From Anaerosinus sp. (GTDB lineage: Bacteria; Bacillota; Negativicutes; JARBTT01), in the NCBI GenBank assembly GCA_029240055.1, contig JARBTT010000007.1, positions 1 to 37,675 on the forward strand: 37,675 nucleotides of DNA, given 5' to 3'. A model generated the notes under the pieces. The model made no database searches and had not been told where the DNA came from. It saw nothing but the letters and a program-made list of their open reading frames with translations. Below, in pieces: positions 9,247 to 18,319 of the stretch. The translations under genes were made by a program, and so were the position numbers. Each line of letters begins with the position of its first letter. The first letter of the stretch is position 1.

Positions 9247-9300
9247 AAATCTATAAATAGTATAGATTTTTTATATCAAAAAGTCAACTTTTTTATATAA
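9247..9300. promoter_or_regulatory. Tandem dyads upstream of the antitoxin gene
   Basis: AAATCTATA-AATAG-TATAGATTT (9247-9269, perfect) then TTATATCAAAAAGT-CA-ACTTTTTTATATAA (9271-9300, 13/14). Confidence 0.5.
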
Positions 9301-9315
9301 AGAATTACATCATTT

Positions 9316-10863
9316 TTATTCATTAATAGCAAATCTAGCAGCTGGTAAAGCCTGCATAATATCACTTGCAATCAAACCAACCATGCCAGACTGCGCCGCC
9401 AAATCACCTGCAAAAGAGTGTAGAAATACACCGGCAACAGCTGCACTATAACTAAGTAATCCCTGTGCAAACAACCCGCTAATGATGCCTGTAAGTACAT
9501 CTCCTGATCCCGCAGTTGCCATACCAGCATTACCTCTAATATTAATATATACATTACCATCTGGATATGCAACTACTGTTCGCGCACTCTTTAGCACAAT
9601 AATGGAATTAAACTCTTCTGCCGCTTTTCTAGCAATACCAATGATATCAGATTTTACATCTTCAATAGATACGCCTACCAAATTTGAAAACTCACCCAAA
9701 TGAGGTGTCAGCACTGGTATCATCTTGCTTGCAGAAAGTTCTTTCCCCTTACCACAAAAAGCCTGGATCGCATCCGCATCAATGATCACTTGCTTATCTA
9801 TCTGCTTTATAAATTCACATACCAGCTCAAAAGTATCAGCATCACGCCCAATTCCTGGACCAATTGCAACGACATCGTACTTTTGTGCAAGGTTCAATAA
9901 CTCTGGTAGTGCAGTTACACCAATTACCCCTGCTTTTTTCTCTGCTAAGGGGTACGTCATCACTTCGGTTAATTTGGTTTCAACAACCTCTTGCAAGGAC
10001 TGAGCTACGGCTAATGTTACAATACCAGCACCACTTCTCAGTGCAGCACTAGCAGCCAATACTGCCGCACCGGTCAAACCATTTGATCCCGCGACAATTA
10101 AAACTCTACCACAATTGCCCTTATGGACATCAGCAGGACGCTTCACAATCAAAGACTTTACCATACTAGTATTGATGATATTTTGCTTTATATTCCCATC
10201 TGTTAATAAAACATTAGGAATTCCTATATCTGCTACTAAAACTTCGCCAGTATGCGCCGCCCCAGGATAAAGAAACAAACCCATTTTCGGTAGTCCAAAT
10301 GAAACAGTAGTCGTTGCCTGTATGGCTGTCGTTCGTACACAACCAGTATCAGCTTCTACACCACTCGGAATATCAACAGCAACGATTGGTTTCCCCATTC
10401 CATTGATCATATTAATGATTTTTTCCATTTCTGGACGCAATGCACCATGAAAACCAGTACCAAGTAAAGCATCCACAAAGCAATCCGAAAAAGCCAACGC
10501 AATTTTCACTTTATCCCAATCACGATCATTTTCTACGTACAGGATATCTATTCCCATATTTTTTAGAATATCTAAATTTATTTTTGCACTCGCTTTCATA
10601 TGCTCAATATCACCAATAATAAAAACCTTTATTTTTGCCTTCTGATTGATTAAATGACGTGCTGAAACAAATCCATCGCCACCATTGTTACCTTTCCCGG
10701 CAAAAATACATACTTTTTTTCCCGATATAGATTTTAAAACCTGAGCAACAGCCTTTGAAACCTCACTCCCGGCATTTTCCATCAAAGCAATTTCTGGCAC
10801 TCCATATTGATGAACCGTTTGCTGATCAATTTTGCGCATCTGCTGCGCAGTTGCAATTTTCAT
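9316..10863 (-). CDS. nnr: Bifunctional NAD(P)H-hydrate epimerase / ADP-dependent hydratase
   Basis: N-terminal MRKIDQQTV..GKGNNGGDGFVSARHL (YjeF_N) and C-terminal GNAGMATAGSGDVLTGIISGLFAQG (carbohydrate-kinase-like). Confidence 0.95.
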   Translation of the reverse strand: MKIATAQQMRKIDQQTVHQYGVPEIALMENAGSEVSKAVAQVLKSISGKKVCIFAGKGNNGGDGFVSARHLINQKAKIKVFIIGDIEHMKASAKINLDILKNMGIDILYVENDRDWDKVKIALAFSDCFVDALLGTGFHGALRPEMEKIINMINGMGKPIVAVDIPSGVEADTGCVRTTAIQATTTVSFGLPKMGLFLYPGAAHTGEVLVADIGIPNVLLTDGNIKQNIINTSMVKSLIVKRPADVHKGNCGRVLIVAGSNGLTGAAVLAASAALRSGAGIVTLAVAQSLQEVVETKLTEVMTYPLAEKKAGVIGVTALPELLNLAQKYDVVAIGPGIGRDADTFELVCEFIKQIDKQVIIDADAIQAFCGKGKELSASKMIPVLTPHLGEFSNLVGVSIEDVKSDIIGIARKAAEEFNSIIVLKSARTVVAYPDGNVYINIRGNAGMATAGSGDVLTGIISGLFAQGLLSYSAAVAGVFLHSFAGDLAAQSGMVGLIASDIMQALPAARFAINE

Positions 10864-11240
10864 TTACTCTCCCCCCAAAAAATCACTTGAGCTGTGGCGT
10901 ACATTTGTGCATGACTCAATGAGATATAAATACGCGTCACACCCGTCTTTTCTGCTTCATGGCCAAAATACTTATATAACTGCACGCTTGGGCAGCCCTT
11001 TTCATCTGGTAGTATTTCAATATCTAATAGCGTACCGCCTACCAATCCTGTACCAAAGGCCTTAAGCACCGCTTCTTTACCAGCAAATCTTGCTGCATAA
11101 GATGCTGGTGCTTGTACACCTCTACTTTCACAATATATTATCTCTTGAGAAGTAAAAACCCTTTCGATAAATCGTTTATTTTTGAGTGCTTTTTTTATGC
11201 GACTAATTTCTATAATATCAGTGCCTATTCCAATGATCAT
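10860..11240 (-). CDS. acpS: Holo-[acyl-carrier-protein] synthase
   Basis: MIIGIGTDIIEISRIKKAL, ERVFTSQEI, YAARFAGKEAVLKAFGTG; 4-bp overlap with nnr. Confidence 0.96.
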   Translation of the reverse strand: MIIGIGTDIIEISRIKKALKNKRFIERVFTSQEIIYCESRGVQAPASYAARFAGKEAVLKAFGTGLVGGTLLDIEILPDEKGCPSVQLYKYFGHEAEKTGVTRIYISLSHAQMYATAQVIFWGESK

Positions 11241-11278
11241 ACTAAACCTCCTATGTAACTCTATTCCAATATAGAACT

Positions 11279-11311
11279 AGAGCTGTTGCAATCTAGTTTG
11301 CAACAGCTCTA
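11279..11311 (-). terminator. Hairpin after motB
   Basis: AGAGCTGTTGCAA-(TCTAGT)-TTGCAACAGCTCT, 13-bp perfect stem; weak T-run on the minus strand. Confidence 0.65.
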
Positions 11312-11320
11312 CTTTTATTA

Positions 11321-12085
11321 TTACTGAATTGTTTTGATATTATTCGACTGATAATTACGTAAAATCAAAATTTCCACACGCCTATTTTGCGCTCTACCAG
11401 CTTCCGTATCATTCGGCGCAATCGGACGGAACTCTCCATGTCCAACCGTACTAAACCGTGATGGATCTAAATTGCCTTGTGTTAAAATGAACTTCATAAA
11501 GTTGAGTGACCGTTGCGAACTTAAATCCCAGTTAGACGGAAATGTCGAATTGGAAATTGGCACATTATCCGTATGCCCAGAAATAACAATCTTTTGTGGC
11601 ACCTTCGACAGTAACTCCGCAATTGGCTTGCCTATTTCCATAGAATGTGGTAACAAAGTTGCACTGCCGGATGGAAATAGCGCTTTTTCTTTAATCCGAA
11701 TTGACAATCCTTCATCGGTAAGAACTGCACTTAATTCATCACTTAAATTTTGCTCTTTAATCATTTGTTCAAGCATTTTCTTTGTTTCATTTAATTGTTC
11801 ATTTTCTGCTAGATATTTCTGATCCTGATCTTTCGTTTTATCTGGCGGAGTATCTGAAGATTGACTTGGCGTAGGTCCAGCTTTATCAAATACCGAAGGC
11901 CCGCCCGTATTAAATGCAGCACTAAAAGCCTGTGCCATTTCCGTCAATTTCCTTTGATCTGTTTGAGATGTGGCAAACAATACAATAAATAATGCTAATA
12001 ACAATGTTAAAATATCAGCGTACGGAACAAGCCACGCTTCACTAATATGTTCTTCATGATGCTCACGTTTTTTTCTTCTAGACAT
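11321..12085 (-). CDS. motB: Flagellar motor stator protein MotB
   Basis: EAWLVPYADILTLLLALFIVLFATS and OmpA-like ISGHTDNVPISNSTFPSNWDLSSQRS. Confidence 0.94.
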   Translation of the reverse strand: MSRRKKREHHEEHISEAWLVPYADILTLLLALFIVLFATSQTDQRKLTEMAQAFSAAFNTGGPSVFDKAGPTPSQSSDTPPDKTKDQDQKYLAENEQLNETKKMLEQMIKEQNLSDELSAVLTDEGLSIRIKEKALFPSGSATLLPHSMEIGKPIAELLSKVPQKIVISGHTDNVPISNSTFPSNWDLSSQRSLNFMKFILTQGNLDPSRFSTVGHGEFRPIAPNDTEAGRAQNRRVEILILRNYQSNNIKTIQ

Positions 12086-12088
12086 AAT

Positions 12089-12874
12089 TTATTCCCTCTC
12101 TTTGTCCGCTTTTAATAAATCGCGTTCATTTTGAGGAATAAATACCATTAATTTGGCTTCAATTGCCGTTGGTGAATCGCCTGCTTGCAACGATAATACA
12201 CCTTCTATAATCATGCGCTTTTCTGCAACTTCTACTGTCGATAACATTTTTAATTTATTAGCAAACGGTAGCCAAATAACATATCCTGTATAAATACCAA
12301 GTAAGGTAGCGATAAATGCTGCTGCAATAGAATGCCCAAGTTTTTCGATATCATTTAAATTACCAAGTGCAGCAACAAGACCAATAACAGCCCCTAACAC
12401 CCCTAGTGTTGGTGCATAAGTACCCCCTTGGATAAACATAGCCGCCCCTTCTCGATGCCGTTGTTCCATAACTTCTAATTCTGCATCAAGGACATCACTA
12501 ACAAATTCTGGATCCATACCATCAATAACCATATTTAAACCAGTTTTAAAAAATGGATCTTCAATTTCATTCACTTTATTCTCAAGAGCCAAAATCCCTT
12601 CACGTCTTGCTATTTGTGACAATTCAATAAATAGCTTCAATAACTCTGCTTTTGGACGTGTGTTTGGCGCTTTAAATGCCATTTTAATTAATGTTGGCAT
12701 CCTTTTCATTTGTTCCATTGTATGACCAGTAAACAAGCACGCAACTGTACCACCAATAATAATCAAGAATGCTGCTGGATTATTCAAGGCCGATATTGGC
12801 GCACCTTTAAGAACCATTCCTACGAAAACTGAAAGTACCCCCAAAACTACACCAATTGCTGTTGTATTTTGCAA
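12089..12874 (-). CDS. motA: Flagellar motor stator protein MotA
   Basis: MotA/ExbB-type protein with GTYAPTLGVLGAVIGLVAAL; TTG start; 3-nt gap to motB. Confidence 0.94.
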   Translation of the reverse strand: MQNTTAIGVVLGVLSVFVGMVLKGAPISALNNPAAFLIIIGGTVACLFTGHTMEQMKRMPTLIKMAFKAPNTRPKAELLKLFIELSQIARREGILALENKVNEIEDPFFKTGLNMVIDGMDPEFVSDVLDAELEVMEQRHREGAAMFIQGGTYAPTLGVLGAVIGLVAALGNLNDIEKLGHSIAAAFIATLLGIYTGYVIWLPFANKLKMLSTVEVAEKRMIIEGVLSLQAGDSPTAIEAKLMVFIPQNERDLLKADKERE

Positions 12875-13280
12875 AATAAATGTCCTCCTCTACTAGAAAC
12901 ACTAACTAATTTTATCATTTTATAAATCCCATTGTCTATATGTAGAAAAAAAAATAGGAAATAAAGCCTAACAGTACTTATGATAAACCAGTTAGTCCTT
13001 TTAATATTTTTATCCTTAAAAATATTTGACCTACCACAAAATAGAAGTAAATCATATAATTACAGATACGCTATTTATTCTAATTATCCTGCAAAAGTTA
13101 ACATTATTCGAACTTTATACCTATAAAAATACAAAATTATGCTAGGATTTATATAGTATTTATCTTTATTTTACAATAAATGGTTATTATTTTTCATCGT
13201 ATTATGTATCGGAAATGCAATCATCGATTGCATTAAACAACTTCGAATAAAACACTACCTACCTATGTTTCTATATAAAA

Positions 13281-13318
13281 GCAGCGCCGAAATTATAAAT
13301 AAACTTCGACGCTTCTTT
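13281..13318 (-). terminator. Putative terminator after the CFA synthase gene
   Basis: Minus strand AGCGTCGAAG...TTTCGGCGCTGCTTTT. Confidence 0.6.
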
Positions 13319-13334
13319 CATGAACCTATTTTGT

Positions 13335-14522
13335 CTACTGTCTTTTCGTGTATTCACTGTACATGTGGGCATTAGTTAACGGCAGTTCATTATTTAACCC
13401 TTTGGTGAAGAGCAGTTGATAGACGTCAAGGCCCGATGTCCGAAAGGCAGCAGCGCAGCCTTGTAAATAGAGTGACCACATACGAATGAAGCGTTCATCA
13501 AACATGTCACGAACCGCATCTAACTGGTTGGAAAAATTAGCGTACCAATAATCCAAAGTCCTCGCATAATGCATACGTAAACTTTCCGCATGTATTAGAT
13601 GAAAATCATATTGCGGCAACAGCCAAACTGTTTCACGCAGTGACGGTGCATAACCTCCAGGGAAAATATACTTTTTCATCCACGTATTAGTCGAATCTTC
13701 AAACATGCCAGTAATGCTATGCAGCAGAGATATGCCACCGGGCACCAAGAGTTCGTTGATTTTATTCATATAGCAGCCCAAATTTTCCTTTCCTACATGT
13801 TCAACCATGCCTACGCTTACAATTTTATCAAATTGCAGTTGCGCAGAATCAAGTTCCTGATAATTAATCAATTTAACTTGCAATTGATCTTCCAAGCCTA
13901 ATTTTTTTATTCGTTCTGTTACTGCGGCAAATTGTTCAGTACTCAATGTAATTCCGGTAGCCTTCACATTATACTGCTGTGCAGCCCTGATAATCAGCCA
14001 GCCCCAGCCACAGCCAATATCTAATAATCTCTCACCAGGCTTAAGATTCAGTTTTTTTAGAATATGATCAATTTTTTGCAATTGCGCCTGTTCCAAGGAA
14101 TCCTCTGGTGTCTTAAAATACGCACAGGAATAACTCATTGTCTTATCCAGCCAAAGCGAAAAGAAGTCATTTCCTAAGTCATAATGATGATGAATATTTT
14201 CCTTCTGAATCTTACAGTTGTCCGTATCGCCTTCGGGACGACTATACTTTTGTGATTGCTCCGGCTTGGTATTAAGTGCAACTACACGCATAATGTCATC
14301 CATCGATCCTTCGAAGTCGATAAGTCCGTTCATATAAGCTTCCCCGATAGCTAAAATCACGTCTGTACTTTTAAGTTTTAAGGGAGGTTCTTTATGAAAA
14401 ATTATCTTGAAAGACGGAGGAGCCTCACCATAGTTTTCTTCTTCTCCATCCCAAAAAGCCACAGAAAATCCACCTTTTTTCCACTGATTTAAAGCTAGTT
14501 TTAAAGCCATTTTTGTTAACAT
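13335..14522 (-). CDS. Cyclopropane-fatty-acyl-phospholipid synthase family methyltransferase
   Basis: HHYDLGNDFFSLWLDKTMSYSCAYF, LLDIGCGWGWL, GITLSTEQ, SVGMVEHVG, YIFPGGYAPS. ATG 14522 gives better RBS spacing than 14531. Confidence 0.94.
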   Translation of the reverse strand: MLTKMALKLALNQWKKGGFSVAFWDGEEENYGEAPPSFKIIFHKEPPLKLKSTDVILAIGEAYMNGLIDFEGSMDDIMRVVALNTKPEQSQKYSRPEGDTDNCKIQKENIHHHYDLGNDFFSLWLDKTMSYSCAYFKTPEDSLEQAQLQKIDHILKKLNLKPGERLLDIGCGWGWLIIRAAQQYNVKATGITLSTEQFAAVTERIKKLGLEDQLQVKLINYQELDSAQLQFDKIVSVGMVEHVGKENLGCYMNKINELLVPGGISLLHSITGMFEDSTNTWMKKYIFPGGYAPSLRETVWLLPQYDFHLIHAESLRMHYARTLDYWYANFSNQLDAVRDMFDERFIRMWSLYLQGCAAAFRTSGLDVYQLLFTKGLNNELPLTNAHMYSEYTKRQ

Positions 14523-14656
14523 TGCTATCATTCCTCTCCATTGCTACAAATAACAAGTATAAAAATTAGTTTATGTATGTTATTTAAATCATAGATAAAA
14601 GAATCGTATATCCACTTTCATTAATCATTATTACAATAATATCGCCAATAATGTCA

Positions 14657-14775
14657 AAATGTAAAACACGAATTCCTTTATGTTCAGATTATACAAGAAA
14701 TAAACATATTCGTAAAATTCATATATCGCATGTTTGATATTCGTTTCGTCTATAGCTAAGATTACTTGGAATATT
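14657..14775 (-). repeat. Dispersed promoter-bearing repeat, copy A (upstream of CFA synthase)
   Basis: About 106/119 aligned columns identical to 25631-25748; contains minus-strand TTTACG-N17-TATAAT. Confidence 0.85.
14688..14716 (-). promoter_or_regulatory. Putative sigmaA promoter in repeat copy A
   Basis: -35 TTTACG (14711-14716), 17-nt spacer, -10 TATAAT (14688-14693). Confidence 0.65.
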
Positions 14776-14988
14776 TTTCTTTCAAAAAAACACACAATAA
14801 TCATCAAGAGGCAGGCACAATGTTTCAACCGTTTTACTACCACGAATACGCTATAGATTCTGATTATTCTATCAATATTTACCATATTTAATTATTGGCA
14901 TTATTATTTCATTTACATAAATAGACACTTTTCACTTAAGTTATTTAATATTGTATTTAAAGCGAAGTTGTTTTCAGTTTTTAACTAT

Positions 14989-15031
14989 AAAAATAGCCCC
15001 GAAGTTCATTTATAACTTTGGGGCTATTTTT
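14989..15031 (-). terminator. Intrinsic terminator after the SASP gene
   Basis: AAAAATAGCCCCGAAGTT...AACTTTGGGGCTATTTTT. Confidence 0.85.
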
Positions 15032-15037
15032 ATTCAT

Positions 15038-15241
15038 TTATTTTGTATATTGATTCGATATACCATTGGTAGCCTGTTCTTTTTGAACCATCGCGTCTTC
15101 CCCACGCTTAATGGCTTCTCTTACCATTGATCCAACTTCCCCTGTAGTAACATCAGACCAATCATGATCGGCAACTTTATCACCAAAACCTAAATCGTTC
15201 GCCAACTGATATTTCATTTTTTCTGACATAACTTTTGCCAT
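15038..15241 (-). CDS. Alpha/beta-type small acid-soluble spore protein
   Basis: 67 aa: MKYQLANDLGFGDKVADHDWSDVTTGEVGSMVREAIKRGEDAM follows the SASP KYEIA..LG...G.VG..MV pattern. Confidence 0.85.
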   Translation of the reverse strand: MAKVMSEKMKYQLANDLGFGDKVADHDWSDVTTGEVGSMVREAIKRGEDAMVQKEQATNGISNQYTK

Positions 15242-15281
15242 ACACAGTCGCCTCCAATCGTTGATTTTGGATTGCCATTCA

Positions 15282-15310
15282 TAGTATGCACTGATCTTAT
15301 TTTTTTATAC
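15282..15310 (-). promoter_or_regulatory. Putative sigmaG promoter of the SASP gene
   Basis: Minus strand GTATA-N17-CATACTA, matching the B. subtilis sigmaG consensus GHATR-N17-CATWHTA. Confidence 0.65.
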
Positions 15311-15510
15311 TCTAGCAACAATTAATCAAAATAGTATTATATTAGTTTTTCTAAATAAAATATATAAGAAACTAGGCATAAAATATAGTATAAACAAAAG
15401 TATAAAAATTTTATACTTGTCATAAATTACACAATATTATAAAAACAGTGGCTTATTATGATAATTTATGATAGTATTATATATTATTATATTAGTTTAC
15501 ATTTTTTAAA

Positions 15511-15551
15511 TATTTTAAATCAATATCATTTAATAATATTGATTTAAAATA
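15511..15551. promoter_or_regulatory. Perfect 16-bp inverted repeat upstream of the LysR gene
   Basis: TATTTTAAATCAATAT-(CATTTAATA)-ATATTGATTTAAAATA. Confidence 0.6.
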
Positions 15552-15622
15552 TGATATAATAATACTTAAATAATCATGGGTTATTATATACTATAAATGA
15601 CAATAGATAATGGAGAGAAAAA

Positions 15623-16513
15623 ATGGAATTACGACAATTAGAATATTTTCAAATGGCTAGCCGCTTAAAAAACATTACACGTGCTGCTGAAAGGCTACGT
15701 GTATCTCAACCAAACATTACCGTTGCTGTAAAAAAACTCGAGGCCGAACTTGGCATTCAACTATTTGACCGTAGTCAAAAGCAGTTATCCTTAACACCAG
15801 AGGGAGCAGTGTTCTTAAATCGTATTGAACTCGCATTGCGCAATATCCAAGATGCTGTAATAGAAGTAAATGATTACAAGCAATTACAGAAAGGTACCAT
15901 TAAAATTGGTATTCCTTCTATGATTGGTGCTTATTTATTTCCAAAAATATTTTCAAGCTTCCAACGCCGTTATTCACACTTAGATATCTATCTATATGAG
16001 GAAGGTTCTATGGCGATTCGTGAACAGCTAGAACGCGATGAATTGGATTTCGGTATCGTTATTATTTCAGGAGCTTCACAAAATTTACAATTGTTGCCTA
16101 TGTCTACAAATCAGATTTTAGCTTGTGTACCACTACAAAGTTCGCTTGCCGAGAAGTCTTCGCTTGCGATTTCTGATTTATCAGAAATTGATTTGATTAT
16201 GTTAAAAGAAGGCTCTTATCTACGTAATTTAGTATTACAGAAATTAAAAGCTGCAAACATTGATCCTAATATTGTTTTAGAGTCAAATCAAATTGAAACC
16301 ATCAAAGGCTTGGTTGCATCAGATGTTGGCGCTGCATTCCTCCTTGATGTTATCGTACACGATACACCAAATATTAAAACTTTGCCACTAACAGAACCAC
16401 TCTTTGTTGATATCGGGCTCGCTTGGAAAAAAGATCGTTATATTTCTAGAGCAGCACAATCTTTCATTGATTTTTGCAAAGGCACATTAACATTACAAAA
16501 CCTATCTAAATAA
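15623..16513 (+). CDS. LysR-family transcriptional regulator
   Basis: MELRQLEYFQMASRLKNITRAAERLRVSQPNITVAVKKLEAELGIQLFDRSQKQLSLTPEG wHTH plus periplasmic-binding-like effector domain. Confidence 0.95.
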   Translation: MELRQLEYFQMASRLKNITRAAERLRVSQPNITVAVKKLEAELGIQLFDRSQKQLSLTPEGAVFLNRIELALRNIQDAVIEVNDYKQLQKGTIKIGIPSMIGAYLFPKIFSSFQRRYSHLDIYLYEEGSMAIREQLERDELDFGIVIISGASQNLQLLPMSTNQILACVPLQSSLAEKSSLAISDLSEIDLIMLKEGSYLRNLVLQKLKAANIDPNIVLESNQIETIKGLVASDVGAAFLLDVIVHDTPNIKTLPLTEPLFVDIGLAWKKDRYISRAAQSFIDFCKGTLTLQNLSK

Positions 16514-16575
16514 GACAATAAAAAAACTCTTACGCATCTTTTCTTTGCGTAAGAGTTTTTTTATTGTCTTATTTA
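16507..16575. terminator. Bidirectional terminator: 30-bp perfect inverted repeat
   Basis: TAAATAAGACAATAAAAAAACTCTTACGCA-(TCTTTTCTT)-TGCGTAAGAGTTTTTTTATTGTCTTATTTA; contains both convergent stop codons. Confidence 0.85.
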
Positions 16576-18095
16576 TTAAAACTTTCGTTTATCTTTTTAT
16601 CTTTTTTATTCTTTTTCTGTTTTTTGTCTTTATCCTCTTGAACTGTTACAATTTTTTCCTCAGGTTTATTTACATTTAGACCTTTATCAATGACTTGCCA
16701 AATTTCATTTTTTTCAAAACCTTTTCGCCAAGCAGCAATTCCTGCTAACTGATAACGATCAATCAGTTTTACTCTAAGCGACATTGAGCGTTCCTCTTCT
16801 TGCCATACTCGATATTTCTTGTCACCATCTACATATTCGAAGTAATATTGTCCTTTGTCTTCAAGCCATTCTGGTTTTAGTTGATGATCTTTAATTGTCT
16901 GTTCAGCCATTTCCATTGTCATCGTTTTTACGTTAGTTTTCTCGCCGTCTAAATTTTCTTCCCACTCACGCATATAAAAAGGCACACCCAATACTAACTT
17001 TTCCGCCGGCACCTCTTTTAATGTATTCAACAAGCTACGGTCTACCCAGTCAATTGAAGCCACAGAGCCGCTGACTGGACTCGTACGCCAATGTTCATCA
17101 TATGCCATAAGCATTACATAGTCGACACTTTTCCCCAACCCTGCCCGATCATAACAGGCCGACCATTGTGAAACACCAGAGGGAACAGTCACATCAATGG
17201 ATACTTTTAAATCCAGTTCGTGTAAAGCATCGGTAATTTCTTTTACAAACTGCGTTAGTTGGTATTTATCTTCATCATAAATATTTTCAAAATCCAAATT
17301 AATACCATCTAATTGATAAAGACGTGCATACAAAGCCAGTTGTTTGATCACATTTTTCTTAGCTTGTTCATTATATAACACTTTTCTTGTTAAATCCGGA
17401 TCAAAACTATTGGTAATTAACGCCCAAACTTGATATCCCTTTACATGAGCAGCCCTTACATATCTTGCATCTACTTTATTTTTGATGGCACCATGATCAT
17501 CGATAAGCTCAAACCAAGATGGCGATACAACGTTTAAGCCCTTTATTTTATCGACTTTTGTCACATCTGTTTTCTCATCAAAAGTAGGCTGCCAAATTAA
17601 ATTAATCTTTTGCCCTGTCATCACCGGTCTATCTGTACTCGCTTTTAACAATAATGGTGCAAAAGAGCTATATTGATTGATTGCAATGGTTACTGTTTCC
17701 GCATCCTTTGTTGTTGTAAAGCCAAATACTTTTTCTGCAACTTCCATATCAATGTAACTAGTACCATCAATATTTTTATACGGCAACAAGAATGTTGTAC
17801 TAGAAAAAAGTTCTTTTGAAAGATCAGGCTCTGCTAATCTAACACGTGGTAAAGAAAATTTGACTTTCATTTGTTTATGTTGACGATCAAATTCCACATT
17901 ACTGTAAATATAATCCTTAACGACATCTACCGGAATTAAAGTCTCATATTCATCAATGAGCGCCATATTATTCGTTATAATCCCTTTGTCGTCATCATTA
18001 ACAACAATAGGTTTACTCGTTGGATTTGCAAAGCCCGTCCCTGTACAAAGTAACACTAAACACAGTAGCACTATGTAAATTACATTTCGATTCAT
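16569..18095 (-). CDS. Glycoside hydrolase family 18 protein with copper-amine-oxidase-like N-terminal region (spore cortex/peptidoglycan hydrolase type)
   Basis: Signal peptide; GH18 motif LDGINLDFENI (DxxDxDxE-like); VMLMAYDEHW; LVLGVPFYMREW; Lys-rich tail. Confidence 0.88.
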   Translation of the reverse strand: MNRNVIYIVLLCLVLLCTGTGFANPTSKPIVVNDDDKGIITNNMALIDEYETLIPVDVVKDYIYSNVEFDRQHKQMKVKFSLPRVRLAEPDLSKELFSSTTFLLPYKNIDGTSYIDMEVAEKVFGFTTTKDAETVTIAINQYSSFAPLLLKASTDRPVMTGQKINLIWQPTFDEKTDVTKVDKIKGLNVVSPSWFELIDDHGAIKNKVDARYVRAAHVKGYQVWALITNSFDPDLTRKVLYNEQAKKNVIKQLALYARLYQLDGINLDFENIYDEDKYQLTQFVKEITDALHELDLKVSIDVTVPSGVSQWSACYDRAGLGKSVDYVMLMAYDEHWRTSPVSGSVASIDWVDRSLLNTLKEVPAEKLVLGVPFYMREWEENLDGEKTNVKTMTMEMAEQTIKDHQLKPEWLEDKGQYYFEYVDGDKKYRVWQEEERSMSLRVKLIDRYQLAGIAAWRKGFEKNEIWQVIDKGLNVNKPEEKIVTVQEDKDKKQKKNKKDKKINESFNK

Positions 18096-18228
18096 TCAAA
18101 GACCTCTTTCCTCTACCATTTTTATATAAAACTAAGTGCATATCACTAAATAATTATCCTATAATAATGCTGACAAATCAATTCTTTAGCTTAATATTCT
18201 ACAAAATCAAAAATAAACCTTTCCTCAT

Positions 18229-18272
18229 AAAAAAATAGTACCGATAGCTCTGGGCGCTATTGGTACTATTTT
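18229..18272 (-). terminator. Intrinsic terminator after the Dcu transporter gene
   Basis: AAAAATAGTACCGATAGC...GCTATTGGTACTATTTTT. Confidence 0.8.
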
Positions 18273-18319
18273 TCTATTGACGAAGATAGGCATATCTTCG
18301 CATGATTGTTAATGAAGTC

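Noticed and set aside
13066-13092. Partial similarity of tacgctatttattctaattat to tacgctatagattctgattat near 14850
   Set aside because: About 20/25 matches in AT-rich DNA; too short and weak to call a third repeat copy.
14631-14885. 84-aa ORF (MVNIDRIIRIYSVFVVV...) whose YEFYEYVYFLYNLNIKEFVFYI segment is also readable in the second repeat copy
   Set aside because: No RBS, and the shared peptide follows from DNA repeat identity; the segment contains a good promoter and in copy B the frame ends early. Better explained as a regulatory repeat.
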